Assembly (NCBI GenBank): GCA_035772405.1
Contig: JAYKKM010000114.1
Coordinates: 1,134,501 to 1,198,500, forward strand
DNA from: Chrysogorgia sp. JL179-B06
Lineage: Eukaryota > Cnidaria > Anthozoa > Scleralcyonacea > Chrysogorgiidae
Length of the DNA: 64,000 nucleotides
Direction of reading: 5' to 3'
The translations under genes were made by a program, and so were the position numbers. Below, piece after piece: positions 11,021 to 21,954 of this stretch (the first letter of the stretch is position 1; each line of letters starts with the position of its first letter). Under the pieces are notes generated by a model. It saw nothing but the letters and a program-made list of their open reading frames with translations, was not told the DNA's origin and made no database searches.

Positions 11021-12112
11021 ATGGCTCGTGTGAAGCAGACCCAGAAAAATGTTGAAAGTGGAAAAACAATTGCTCGAATTGAAAGTAAAGGAAAAGATAT
11101 TCCCAAAATGTTAAAACAACGACGTCTACAGCAACAAGAATATCGTAAAATGGGTCTGGATATTTCAGATGATGAACAATATACATCATGCAGTCAAGAA
11201 ATCAGAATAAGAAAGAACGTCAAGCATCGTCCAACTAAAGACATCACACAGCCGCAATTAAATTTCGCTGTACCGATTGCTCAAGCACAGTCCAGTCCCC
11301 TATATTCTCTACTCCCGCAAGCGAAGTATAACGCGTCGCCACGGCAAGCAAAGATACCGTCTCTACTCCCGCAAGTAAATCCACCACCTCTACTATCGCA
11401 AGCACAGTATAATATACCTCTTCAAACACCGCAAGCAAAGTATAATACATCTCCTATTCCACCGCAAACGAATTCGCCTCCACGGGTATACGAATTACCC
11501 GCTCAAGAAGAAGAATTAGATAATTACATACACGAAATGCCCATTGACTTCTTTGGACAAATCCCTATTCCTTCTCCTGCGAATTTAATACGAATGTGTG
11601 ATGAAACGGTACCCGTTCAAGGAACACATTTATTACAAATTGTTGATGAATTAGCAAACGCTCTTTCCCCAACATTATCAGCTATCCCTCTTTCACCCCC
11701 ACCACCACCACCTATGTCTACAACACCCCAACCATTATTTCCACAAGAAATACAATCGTTTCTTTGTGAAGAAGAAGAAGAAATATTGAACGATCCACCA
11801 TTGAAGAAAAGATGTTTTAAACGTTCTTTAATTTATATGAAACGTGAAAAAAACGGCGATGAACATCATGAAGAAAAACGAACGACAATCTATTCGAATT
11901 ATGATCAAGATATTATTTGCACACAACGCGATAAATATCGTGAGTTAGAGGGTCTCTATATTGAGAAACTATATATAAATAAACAATATTTGCAATGGCG
12001 TTCTAAAAAATTTACGAGTGATCTTATGGAAAAACGATATATAATGGATAATAATAAGGAAATAAAAAGAAAGCATGAATTTAAAAAAAGAAAAACAAAA
12101 TGTATAAAATGA
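11021..12112 (+). CDS. Proline-rich nuclear-type protein with histone H3-like N-terminal tail
   Basis: An unbroken 363-residue frame with its own ATG. The first residues read MARVKQTQKNVESGK. After removal of Met, A1 R2 K4 Q5 T6 G13 K14 sit at the same positions as in histone H3 (ARTKQTARKSTGGK); T3 is V, and K9 is N. Residues about 88-157 hold degenerate repeats of the type PQAKYN-x-S-P in a proline/glutamine-rich, probably disordered region; 225-231 is a run of prolines; 250-254 is acidic; PLKKRCFKR (about 260-268) is a likely nuclear localisation signal; the C-terminus (about 347-363) is Lys/Arg-rich. Outside the tail I recognise no family. The intact frame contrasts with the broken genes nearby. 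Confidence 0.75.
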   Translation: MARVKQTQKNVESGKTIARIESKGKDIPKMLKQRRLQQQEYRKMGLDISDDEQYTSCSQEIRIRKNVKHRPTKDITQPQLNFAVPIAQAQSSPLYSLLPQAKYNASPRQAKIPSLLPQVNPPPLLSQAQYNIPLQTPQAKYNTSPIPPQTNSPPRVYELPAQEEELDNYIHEMPIDFFGQIPIPSPANLIRMCDETVPVQGTHLLQIVDELANALSPTLSAIPLSPPPPPPMSTTPQPLFPQEIQSFLCEEEEEILNDPPLKKRCFKRSLIYMKREKNGDEHHEEKRTTIYSNYDQDIICTQRDKYRELEGLYIEKLYINKQYLQWRSKKFTSDLMEKRYIMDNNKEIKRKHEFKKRKTKCIK

Positions 12113-12150
12113 TATTGTTGTAAATAAAAAAATCAGTAAAGTGTGAAATC

Positions 12151-12447
12151 ATGGAGGTGTGGAATATTATGATAAAAGAACTGGCACGTTTTGAAATAAA
12201 AATCAATAAAAATATGGAAAAAAGTGTGTGGAAGTGTCTTGACGATCATGAGAAATTTTTTAAATATATTATTGGACATTTAAAAATTCCACGTGAACTT
12301 TTGGATGTATATAATCGGATGGATAGACATGAAATTGGACAAATAATAGCATTTTTTGCTTTAATTCTATGTTTTTTTAGATATAAAAACATTAATAATG
12401 AAGAATATTATATAAAATTGTTTGTACGTCAAACAATTAGATTTTAG
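12151..12447 (+). CDS. Unknown 98-residue protein
   Basis: An ATG-started frame 39 bp after the previous stop, same strand, perhaps co-transcribed. It is charged at the N-terminus, with a hydrophobic stretch IGQIIAFFALILCFFRY near residues 66-82 that could be a membrane segment. It is followed by the converging minus-strand gene at 12535. No family recognised. Confidence 0.5.
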   Translation: MEVWNIMIKELARFEIKINKNMEKSVWKCLDDHEKFFKYIIGHLKIPRELLDVYNRMDRHEIGQIIAFFALILCFFRYKNINNEEYYIKLFVRQTIRF

Positions 12448-12534
12448 AAATTCTCATCTTAAATTATTTTGTTCCCCAATGGGAAAAAACACAATTGGTT
12501 TTGGTTGTTGAATATATTCTTTGAATTTTTAAAA

Positions 12535-13549
12535 TTAGTCTAAATACAATTTTGCAATACTCTGTATTATAATGTCAGGATATTCATAGTTAATATTATA
12601 TGCTTCTATAATACTCTTAATAATAAAAGTGTTTGACCTAGTAGAATCAGATGTAATCCTTACCCTTATAGCATAATTATATAATATATCCAAATGCGGT
12701 GGGTAAAATTGTAAACTAATGGGTCTATTATTTTTAACATGATCAGAAAATAAACTTACTTTAAACTTATAATTTACACTCGTCTTATAAAACAATTTAA
12801 ACCAATAAGAGTAATTCTGACAATTTTTATAACAGCAGGTAATAGGTGGGGGTTTCGTTATCAGTAGCTTAACAATCTTATCGAGATTAAATTTATAAAC
12901 CTTATCGTTACTAGCGTTAATTTTTGCTATAGGGTTATGATTTTCGCAAAAGAAAATAAAACAACTTGCTAGTTGATAAACTATTTTCTCAAATTTATCT
13001 AAATTATGCAGATAATAAAAAGCAGACTTCAAATAAAATTTATTTAATTAAGTAAATATCATTTCTAGGGTAATTACATGTTTGAATTTCAATAAAAAAA
13101 TTATCTGAATGATTATAATTCAAATGAAAAATAGATTTAAATAATGTTTGAGCGGGTATTAATAGTAATTTATGATAACGCGAACATAGTTTTTCACCAT
13201 AAATAAAATATTTTCGTTGTGTATGAACTACGGGTATTATATATTGTTGTTTATCTGTTAAGATTCTCCAATCCTTGCATTCATCTTGGTTCATTTCAGT
13301 TTTCATTTTTTCAATATATGCGTAATCTCCATATCCCTGAACAATTTGTCTCGATTCAATTTCCACACATTCAATAATTCCACCATAGTAATAGTCACAT
13401 AAGTCACAGACGGCAAATAATAATCCAATGTAACGGTTACGAAAATGTTGTATATAATAAACAATTTTCAATATCGTCTTAATATTGATTTCTTGTTCAT
13501 TAGCTTGCACATAGGTTCTTTTATGACCAATTTTTAATGACATTCTCAA
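12535..13549 (-). pseudogene. Unknown gene, paralogue A of the gene at 30768-31925
   Basis: Two frames, 13549-13040 and 13032-12535, overlap by a shift in an AAATAAA run. The second has no ATG of its own, so this is one gene of about 335 codons with a single break. Shared landmarks with the copy at the other end are an N-terminal ILKIVYYIQHF-type stretch, IPVVHTQRKY, CFIFFCENHNPI and CCYKNCQNYSYWF, in the same order. The C-x2-C-like Cys residues may bind metal. No known family recognised. A TATATATA box (13585-13592) lies about 40 bp upstream of the start. Confidence 0.6.
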
Positions 13550-13584
13550 AAAGAATGATGGAACGCGTTTAAAAAATCGACTTG

Positions 13585-13592
13585 TATATATA
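13585..13592 (-). promoter_or_regulatory. TATA box of paralogue A
   Basis: TATATATA, 36-43 bp upstream of the ATG at 13549. The paralogue at the other end has TATATAAAG at a similar distance. Confidence 0.45.
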
Positions 13593-13737
13593 CTATTTTT
13601 CCATTCCTAAAATATATATATTTCCACACGCAGAATTTAACACGAAATTGATAAAAATTTGAAAAAGTACTATTGTAACTACAACGTATAAACTAATCCC
13701 ACAAATATTTAATATATCAACTGATTTGACGTGTGTG

Positions 13738-13867
13738 TGTTTTAGAACAAAATTAGGGATTCGTGTCTCTAATCCCACAACACACTAATCCCCGAGTATT
13801 TGTTTAGAAGAAATCGCTAATTATGGATTCGCGTCTCTAATTCCCACAACAAACAATCATTTGTTCA
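13738..13867. repeat. Two tandem ~66-bp repeats in a divergent promoter
   Basis: A unit with the core GGATTCGTGTCTCTAATCCC (13756-13775) recurs as GGATTCGCGTCTCTAATTCCC about 68 bp later. Both are preceded by TTTAGAA and followed by CACAAC-A-AC. The copies sit between the minus-strand gene at 13549 and the plus-strand gene at 14031, where regulatory or origin elements are expected. Confidence 0.6.
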
Positions 13868-13970
13868 TGAGTATCACAAATCATCTGTATGACATGAACG
13901 CTTTAATGAACGAACTCTGATTGGTCAAACCATCTTACCCACAGTAACGCATAGTAACGCAGGATGCTAT

Positions 13971-13977
13971 TATAAAA
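13971..13977 (+). promoter_or_regulatory. TATA box for the 14031 gene
   Basis: TATAAAA, 54 bp upstream of the ATG at 14031, in the GC-richer intergenic segment that also carries tandem repeats. Confidence 0.55.
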
Positions 13978-14030
13978 CCTGATGTAGGTTCGAAAATAAT
14001 TAATATCTGTCTGAGTGCAAGAGAGAGAGA

Positions 14031-15100
14031 ATGGCAAAAATATTTGAGAAGAAGAACGTGAACAGCGAAACAGAAATTAAAGAAGCAGATGACTACATCC
14101 CATTAGAGACAACTGATAATCAACAGAAAAAATCTGAAGAGACTATCGAGGAGTTGTATATGGGTAAATATAATTGTGCATTAAACAAATGTAAAGAAAT
14201 ATCCCAAGAGCGACAAAAATTATTTTTATCCCATATCACTCATATAATGGATTGTGAATGTTACCAGTTTAAGGGAGAGAGACCCAGTTATCGTGAAGTA
14301 ACTCTTCTCGAACTTCAAACGAAGAAGTATTTTATTTATCATTGTTATGATGGCAAGTTAAAACCCTACAAAGAACTAACTCGAAGGGAACGTTCTACCG
14401 TCTACTATCAATATCAATGTCATAGTTTAGACTATTTATCTGAAAAACAATCAAGAGATTATTTTAGTCAAAGTGAACTTATAAATAGATTAAGTTTTTT
14501 ATTTCGTAATGTTTTTTCCCCGAATGCTATTATCGGGTATAAAGGTGGTGATAAAGAATCTTCTTTAGTTAAAACCCTTCAAAAAAAACTATTATATATT
14601 GTGTTAATCTTGAATATTTTGGAATTGAGAAGTACGATCATTTACTTTCGTTTTATAATCTTAAACCAAGAAATTGTTGGTATCATACTAGCGAACCAAC
14701 ATGTTTATTGTATCATTGTAGTTTGTTTGAATGTCTTATTTGCTGCATGTTTGTTTCGTAAATTAGAAGATGAGGGTAATGAACGATCTGTACTGGCTAT
14801 GTATGATAAGGAATTTAGTTTTTAAAAAATTACTCTCCTGAATTTTTTCCAATAAAAAAATATTGAAAGGCAAAATGAAGTATTCTTTTTTCTCAAATTA
14901 AAAAATACCCTAGTGTCTTTTGATTTAAAAAAAAAAAATAATATTGAATGTATTTTCCTTTTATTTTTAGAAACAACGATTGTTTAAAAAATTTGCAAAA
15001 GTACAGTTAAGAAATGCTTATTTTTTAAAAATAAAACGTACATTAGAACGTTTTTATTTTGTTAATGATGTACATGTTGTCAAAACAATATTTTTGTAAA
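14031..15100 (+). pseudogene. Unknown Cys-rich Polinton protein, frameshifted
   Basis: An ATG-started frame runs to 14825, but from about 14590 the plausible coding frame is a different one: after a run of eight A's, another frame shows a Cys/His-rich segment (NCWYHTSEPTCLLYHC, then ECLICC) that looks like a zinc-binding domain. A third frame is better near 14760-14820. Coding-like sequence reappears at about 14985-15100 (KKFAKVQLRNAYFLKIKR). The first 180 residues are acidic and charged with no family I recognise. It is probably one gene of about 350 codons with several indels. Confidence 0.5.
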
Positions 15101-15190
15101 AATAGGAGAGAAGTTTTAAAAAAAATAAGATGATCATATAAACTCTTTGTACATTTAAATATATAAAAAATGAAATTATTATACATATAG

Positions 15191-15198
15191 TATAAATA
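15191..15198 (+). promoter_or_regulatory. TATA box for the 15246 gene
   Basis: TATAAATA, 48 bp before the first ATG of the following frame. This supports 15246 rather than the upstream in-frame TTG as the start. Confidence 0.45.
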
Positions 15199-15245
15199 AA
15201 ACGTTCTTATTTTTTTTTATATTTGTCGTATTGGAAAGCAATAAA

Positions 15246-15948
15246 ATGAGTCAGAAAAAAATCATCCATCAAAGCGAACGTTTTTGGCTTCATCATCCAA
15301 GAAAATTCGGGAAAGTTGCTTTAAAAACAGTAGACAATTTATATGAGTTTCAAGAATCTTCTTGGGTACAAGGTGTAATACCAACGAGTTTTCTTCACGG
15401 TTTTAATATTAAAACAAATATTCGAGCTCCAGGTTTATTTACTGATTTTTCATTGACATTTGGTGACAATAGAACATTTCGAACAGCAAAACAGAATTAT
15501 CTTACGGGAGAATTAGAAGCAAGAAAAAAAATTGGAATAAACGAAAAATAATTTATACTATTGATGTAAAAATTAAAAATAATATTCGTGAAACATATCA
15601 AGATGCATTGGCATAGACTTCCCAGCAAAAACCATAATAGGAGTATTCAAGTTAAAAAAGAGATATTCGAAGAGGGTGATTTTGGAGCATATATTGGACA
15701 ACCTAGTAAATATTATTTTAGCCCTAATCAATTGTTTATTGATCCTGAAAAAAATTTATTTAACGATAATAAACATTTTGTAGATTTAGCTTATAATTTA
15801 CCTGCTGACGAAGATTTTATTTTGATTCAAAACCATTCAATTTATAGATGATCATTTTTTTTATAAATATCGTATTAAAACGGGTGAAGCTGATAAACCC
15901 TATACTGATTACGATATTTCTATTGTTTATTCCGATGGATATATGTAG
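15246..15948 (+). pseudogene. Unknown Polinton gene, three frame pieces
   Basis: The first piece runs from the ATG at 15246 to 15551. The second lies in another frame (about 15600-15851, with GDFGAYIGQPSKYYF). A last piece in a third frame continues to the TAG at 15946-15948 (KPYTDYDISIVYSDGYM). The shifts fall near AAAAAAT and TTTTTTTT runs. A length of about 230 codons is implied. No domain recognised. Confidence 0.45.
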
Positions 15949-15982
15949 AAAATGTCTATATATATAAGATCATTTTTTCAAG

Positions 15983-16587
15983 ATGTGTGTAAGTGTAATG
16001 GCTATTTTTCAGAGAGCAATAAATCAAGAGGGATATAAGATTTATCACGATATAACACAATGTAGTTTTTTGGAATCCGTTTTTTTTTGGCAATTAGTAG
16101 GAAGTGTGAAAGATGAAAATTCAAGATATCATCTACTAATATCTATATCTGATTATGAAGACAACTTGCGGTATAAATTTATACTGGAAGTAGAATGTTC
16201 AAAAAATCCCCAGATGTATTTTATACAACAAGAGAATCAACAAATTCCAGAAGAATGTTATGAATTTCTTCGTAAATATGCGAATCATGGGATGATAACC
16301 GATTCCCGCATATCAACAACAAAGGAATTGGAGAATATTTACAGATTATAGATTATGATAGAAAACATTGTTTTACTTATGAGTGCTTTAAGAGTATTAT
16401 AGCATTATATTATGATTATATTGTTTATAATAAAACTATAAAATACTCTTGTAAAAAATGTAAATTGGAATGTGAATGTAATGTGTATTACCCTAATTTC
16501 TGCAGTGTAAATTTTAATGAAATAAGAGCTTATAATGTAAAAAAATATTCAATGAACAATACCCTCTTATGTAACGAAATAATACAA
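15983..16587 (+). pseudogene. Unknown gene with Cys-rich C-terminus, one break
   Basis: An ATG-started frame to 16351, then a second frame from about 16340 to the TGA at 16587 that ends in a cysteine cluster (YSCKKCKLECECNV, then FCSV). The total would be about 200 codons. The cluster could bind zinc. No family recognised. It is followed by the converging core-protein gene. Confidence 0.45.
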
Positions 16588-16618
16588 TGAATGTATTTTT
16601 TTAATTTTTTATTTAAAA

Positions 16619-16873
16619 TTAATACATTAAAATCTTATCAAGATTGTTTCTGGGTCTATGATACACAAGTCCTCCTTTTTGAAAATGACCTTTGATTTTT
16701 TTCGTTCCTTGTTTTGCTATATTTTTTACTAAATTAGCTCCTTTTTTAAGCTCTTTTTTAAAATCTTTTATAAAAAGATTGCTGTATTTACTGATTGTTT
16801 TATTTCCTCCACGTTGCCTTTTTTTCCCCTTAAAATCACCACCCCGATAATTTATTTTTCTTCCTATAACCAT
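16619..16873 (-). CDS. Small basic GG-motif protein, adenovirus core/pVI-like
   Basis: 84 residues starting at the ATG MVIGRKINYRGG; the upstream in-frame TTG is not credible. It is rich in Lys/Arg, with an amphipathic helix-like centre (FIKDFKKELKKGANLVKNIAKQ). Three Gly-Gly sites follow a basic or hydrophobic residue (NYRGG, RQRGG, FQKGG). Adenain-type proteases cut after such GG sites in adenovirus precursor proteins, and the element encodes such a protease, so a DNA-binding or membrane-acting virion protein matured by cleavage is likely. That role is inference. Its ATG lies 3 bp beyond the SET gene stop, implying shared transcription. Confidence 0.55.
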   Translation of the reverse strand: MVIGRKINYRGGDFKGKKRQRGGNKTISKYSNLFIKDFKKELKKGANLVKNIAKQGTKKIKGHFQKGGLVYHRPRNNLDKILMY

Positions 16874-16875
16874 TG

Positions 16876-17385
16876 TTATGAAGGTTGTTTTCTCTTCCAA
16901 TAGTTATCACCATAGTCTGCAAAAATTTCTTCATGTGCTTTTATATGTTTTATACTTTCTAAAAACATTTTTTTATTATTTGGATCGTAAACAAAATCGG
17001 AATTATTTTTATATATAGAACCGGGTTTCCCATTATTCGCATAACGTGCTGCTGCGTGAGTCGTTAAACAAGCATCGATACAAGTGTTTGCATCGTTACT
17101 ATATACAGCATTATTGTTTTTACCATATTTACGATCCAATTTGGCTTGTGTTGTTTTTTGACCCGTGTAATAAGAAATATTACGATCGGGTTTAAAAGGT
17201 TTTTTCCAAGCAAACAATCCTTCACCAGCATTGGGGATATTTGATTTCTTGATACGTAAGTTATTTTGTTTTGCTAAATGAATCCAACATTTTTTTGTTT
17301 TTGCTGTTCGTTTACGACATCTTATTTTTTTTAAGGTTTTACTTCTACATTGAAGAACGTTGGCGTATACTTTGAGATTTATCAT
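16876..17385 (-). CDS. SET-domain protein (lysine methyltransferase-like)
   Basis: An intact 169-residue frame. The N-terminus has a small Cys/His cluster, C-x9-C-x9-C-x2-H (residues 13, 23, 33, 36). The SET fold follows: GEGLFAW (54-60, SAM-binding G-x-G), SYYTGQ (71-76), then CLTTHAAARYANNG (106-119), the counterpart of the R-F-x-N-H-S motif, and EEIFADYGDNYW (152-163), the E-L-x-x-D-Y-x-x-x-Y/W motif. These are the SAM- and lysine-channel elements of SET methyltransferases. The size is close to compact viral SET proteins such as the chlorella virus enzyme. It would methylate lysines on histones or on viral proteins. The NHS box is divergent (N-N-G), so activity is uncertain. Confidence 0.8.
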   Translation of the reverse strand: MINLKVYANVLQCRSKTLKKIRCRKRTAKTKKCWIHLAKQNNLRIKKSNIPNAGEGLFAWKKPFKPDRNISYYTGQKTTQAKLDRKYGKNNNAVYSNDANTCIDACLTTHAAARYANNGKPGSIYKNNSDFVYDPNNKKMFLESIKHIKAHEEIFADYGDNYWKRKQPS

Positions 17386-17415
17386 TGTGCCGTTTTTTTC
17401 GAGGTAACTTAATTC

Positions 17416-17739
17416 TTACCATTTTTTTTTAAATATTGTTTTTATTCCTAAATAATCATTGTTTTTTTCATGCTTCTGAATAAATTTTACCATACATTCT
17501 ACTTTATAGATAATATCTTCGGGACATTTATATATTTCCTTTTTTAATTCTGTTATTCTTTGTTTTAAAATCTTTGATGAAATAGGTATTATCTTTTCTT
17601 TATCTTCTGTAAAATTTAGTAAACATTCCTTTAAAAGAAACGGAGTAAATAATATTGAAGGATCATTATCTTGAATTTCATATCCAATATAAGGTAAATT
17701 ATACGTTTTTAAAATAAATTTCAATATAAACAATTTCAC
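17416..17739 (-). CDS. Unknown protein upstream of the SET gene
   Basis: A 107-codon frame ending 31 bp before the SET start, on the same strand. It has no ATG near its beginning; an in-frame TAA lies just upstream, so the first start would be a GTG, which is unlikely in an animal virus. The true 5' end is therefore missing or frameshifted. Mixed charged composition, no domain recognised. Confidence 0.4.
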   Translation of the reverse strand: MKLFILKFILKTYNLPYIGYEIQDNDPSILFTPFLLKECLLNFTEDKEKIIPISSKILKQRITELKKEIYKCPEDIIYKVECMVKFIQKHEKNNDYLGIKTIFKKKW

Positions 17740-17767
17740 TCTACTTTACTCTCTTCTTTTTTTTTAA

Positions 17768-20700
17768 ATGGGTTCTTTATCAAAAAAAATCCCTCCTATA
17801 GTTACGTTGACATGTATTAATATACAGGATTCATACGATGTTACTATTGATCGTGTTGATGGTGAAGACGAAAACATAAATAAAAATAAAAGTACATGTT
17901 TTTCTTGTTTTAGAAAAAAAAAAAAGATGAATGATGATCAGAAAAAATTAAAATATAGTCAAAAAGATATAGATAAAATTGTAAGTTTATTTAATAAGAA
18001 AAAAGAAAGTAAGAAAAATGAAAAAATAGACGATTATTTTTCTGTTAATTATATAGAAAATATTAGTAGAGAAAAATTTAAAGTCACTGAACAGCATTTT
18101 TCATTGAATGTTTCACGGGAAAAAACGGTTAATTTTATTAGTTTTATTCAATCGTTATCGTTAGTTTTTTCTTATTTAATTAACATTGCACGTGCAAATG
18201 TAAAAATGATGATGATTATGTTAGATTTATCTTTAGTAATGCTCCAAAAAGTTTTTTCTCTACAGCCGTTTTACCCGTGAAAGACTTTGACGTTAAATAT
18301 TTCTTAAATATTATGGAAAAATTTATGCAGAGTAATAAAGAAATAATAGCTAATGGATGGAATAGTAAGGTAATAGTTCAAACTTTTCCTGCAGGAATAA
18401 GTACAAATAAAAAAAATAATAGTGTATTACGGAAAAAAAGTATTTATAATAGTTTGAATGAGGGAAATGCTACTGATAAAGGCGGTGTGAAAAGTAATAT
18501 GTATGTAAAAAAATATGGTCGTAAATTTCGCACGGGTGTATTTTATATTCTTAGCGATGTATTATTTCGTACAGTGAAAGATTGTTGTTTTGCTTTAGCA
18601 ATATTAGTGGGTTTATCATTTTTAAAAGAAGACTATAAATATTTTATAATGAAAAGAAAACCAAATAAACCTGTTGATGATTTATTTACTTGTGAAGAAA
18701 TTCGAAATGTATATCGGAAATGTGGGATAGCCGAGGGTAATGTTGATGCTACACAGTTTAATTTTGTATATAATAATTATTTAAAAAAACAGGGTGTTGA
18801 TTTGTTAGTGTATGCTGACACTCATTCCGATAATATAATTTATGATTCACGAACTGATAGTGAGGGTAATCTTATTAAATTGACTAATGAAATTGTGTGT
18901 TTATGGTTAAATAATAATCATTACGATGTAGTTTTAAGCATAAAGGAATTTTCTAAACTTAACACCAGTTCTTTTTGTGTTAAATGTACGAGTCATTTTA
19001 CACGACATGAATATATCCATAACCACTTATGTACTATAAATAACTTAACTTGTTTACGATGTTATAAATATCCGAATAATTGTAAAATGTAATTGTATTA
19101 TTTTTAATAAACTTATTTGTAGCAGTTGTGATATAATTTTTTATGATGAAAATTGTTTTACAAATCATTTAACAAATAAAATTTTTAAACCTCATAGTAA
19201 TTATAGCCGTTTAACACCTTGTCAATATTTGTTTTATTGTAAAACCTGTAACAAAATTTGTCCTCGATTCTTTTTCATTTTTTCTAATAAAACAGTTAAA
19301 CACGATTGTAGCAAACGATTTTGTTTTCATTGTGATAAATACATGAAACAACCTCATTTTTGTTATGTGAAACCCATTTGATATGAATATAACAAAGGTG
19401 AAGAAAGTGAACCAAAAAACAAAAGTAAACAAAACTAAATTGCTCGTACCTTTTTATTGTATCGTCCAAAAAGTATGTAAAAAATGTCAACATATTGAAT
19501 TTAAAAAAACAAAAATTTTTGAAAAAAAGGATGATCAAGAAATTATCGATAATACTATTGAAAAAGTTAGTTGTTGCGGGAATAGACAATTTATTTTTGA
19601 TAACAATGTTATTGAAACTTTATGTGAATTTATGTTTGAACAAACAAATTCCGTTTGGATAGCTCATAATGGGGGTAGATTTGATACTATTTTTTAGAAA
19701 TAAAACAGATAATACCGAATACTATAATGAACGGTACTAAAATAATGAGTTTAATAATTAAAGAACAAAATATTAGAATCTTAGATAGTTATTTGTTTTT
19801 AAGTATAAAATTAGCAGATATTCCAAAAGCAATGGATCTCCAAGGGGAATGTAAGGGATTTCATCCTTATAAATTTTACGATTTAACTTATGAGGGTGAA
19901 ATTGTAGATCGAAAATTTTTTGATACGAAAAATATGAATACAGCAACACTTAATGAATTTGAAAAATGGTATTTAGAAAAAAAGAAAAAGAAAGAGAAAT
20001 ATATATTTCGTAAAGAGATTTATTATTATTGTTGTAGTGATGTAGATATTTTAAGAAAGGGTTGTGTTAAATTTTCTACAATGATAGGTGCAATTGGTCA
20101 TATTACCCTGAAAGAATTGTATTACAATTGCTAGTTTAGCTTTGAAAGTGTATAGACTTAATTTTTAAAAAAAAAATTATGTAGGAATTATTCCTGCTTC
20201 GGGGTATAGGGGGGGGGTGTAAAACAAAGTTTAATTGCTATTGATTGGTTAGATGAAATTAATCGAGAATTAGGAGGAAATTTAGAATATATCTGTTCAC
20301 AAAATGGTGAAAAAAAAATTTTAGGACGTTTTGTCGATGGTTTTTATAATGATAAAATATATCAATTTCATGGTTGTTTTTACCACGGATGTCCCAAATG
20401 TTTTGACCCCAACGCATTAAACGTTCTTACAAACGAAAAATTTAGTAATTTATATGCAAATACGCAACGTTTTTTCTTGGATAATAAAAAATGCCGGTTA
20501 CAAATTAATCGAGATGTGGGAATGTGATTATTTAGAAGAAAAAAAATATACACAGAAACAATTAATTGAAAAGAAAAGAAAATTTTATCCGTTTACTCCT
20601 TTAACACCACGTGACGCATTATATGGGGGACGAACTTCCCCAGTATGTTTATTTAAAGAAACAAAACCCAACGAACGAATAAGTTATGTAGATTTTACAT

Positions 20701-21953
20701 CGCTATACCCCTATGTCCAAAAAAATTATGTTTTTCCTGTGGGGCATCCTACTATTTTACTGGGTGAAGATTGTAATAAAATAAAAATCAAGGACATATT
20801 TGGTTTAATAAAATGTTGTATTTCACCTCCTCGAAATATTTACTTTCCTGTTTTACCTGTTAGAATAGATGGGAAATTATTATTTCCTTTATGTTATAAA
20901 TGTGCTATGAATAAATGTAATAAATGTGAACATAATGAAAGCGATCGATACTTAACGGGTACTTGGACTAGTGTTGAGATTAATGTTGCTATAGATAAGG
21001 GATATAAAATAATAGCTCTTTACGAAATATATCATTTTGAACGCAAAGAAAATTTTTTTTCACAATACGTAAATCAATTTTTAAAAATCAAACAAGAATC
21101 TTCAGGAATTCCTACGGATTGTTTGAATGCAGATGGAAGTAAAAATGATGATAAAATTAAACAGTATTGTAATGATTATTTAAAAAATGAAAATGTTTTT
21201 TTAGATAAAGACAAAATAGAGAAAAATCCCGGATTAAGAACTATTGCAAAAACATTTTAAAATTCGTTATGGGGAAAATTTGCCCAAAACGAAAATACAC
21301 AAGTGTGTTTTTTAAACGATTATGAAGAATTATTAAATATAGCCAATGATAAAAGTAAAAAATTAACATCGATGGAATTTATAAACGAAACATTATTACG
21401 TTGTACATATGAAAAAATTGATGATGCAACAACACCTCTAAAAACGGGAAATGTAATCATTGCATGTTTTATTACTGCATATGCACGTTTAAAATTATAT
21501 GAGTTACTCGATAAATTAGACAATCGCGTTTTATATTTTGATACAGATTCTGTTATTTATATATGATGAAAATAATTATACTGATGTTAAAACGGAAATT
21601 ATTTAGGAGATTTAACGAATGAATTAAATGAAAATGAATGGATAACAAATTTTTGTTCAACGGGTCCAAAATGTATTGCGTATATAACTAATTTAAATCA
21701 GGAATGTATTCATGTGAAAGGTTTTACTTTAAAAAATGAAACAATAAAAGAAAAATTGAATTTTTTATCCTTGACACAATGTGTTAAAAATCAAGATCAG
21801 ATCATTGAAATTAAATATCACAATAAAATATGTAAAGATAAACTTAATCATATTTTTGTTGAGGATGAAATAAAAAAATTTTCATTTACATTTAATAAAC
21901 GTGTTGTTAAAAATAATTTTAATACGATTCCGTTTGGATTTTTAGATAACTGA
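17768..21953 (+). pseudogene. polB: Protein-primed family B DNA polymerase (broken)
   Basis: One gene of about 1,395 codons spread over several frames. The N-terminal part (17768-18280, then 18277-19092) holds a basic, Polinton-type leader. Cys/His pairs around 18975-19375 (FCVKC...H.C, CLRC, CSSC, CKTC, CFHC) form zinc-finger-like repeats. The 3'-5' exonuclease motif II region AHNGGRFD is at about 19660-19690; I do not see the exonuclease I D-x-E. Polymerase motif A is YVDFTSLYPYV (about 20683-20715), motif B has NSLWGKF (21261-21281) preceded by an in-frame TAA at 21258-21260, and motif C is YFDTDSVIY (about 21534-21560). Frame shifts occur near 18205, 19090, 19380, 19697, 20134, 20205 (run of G), 20490, 21564 and 21600. 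Confidence 0.9.
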
Positions 21954-21954
21954 A

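Noticed and set aside
11244..11450. 68-codon minus-strand frame
   Set aside because: Mirror frame of the repetitive proline-rich part of the 11021 gene.
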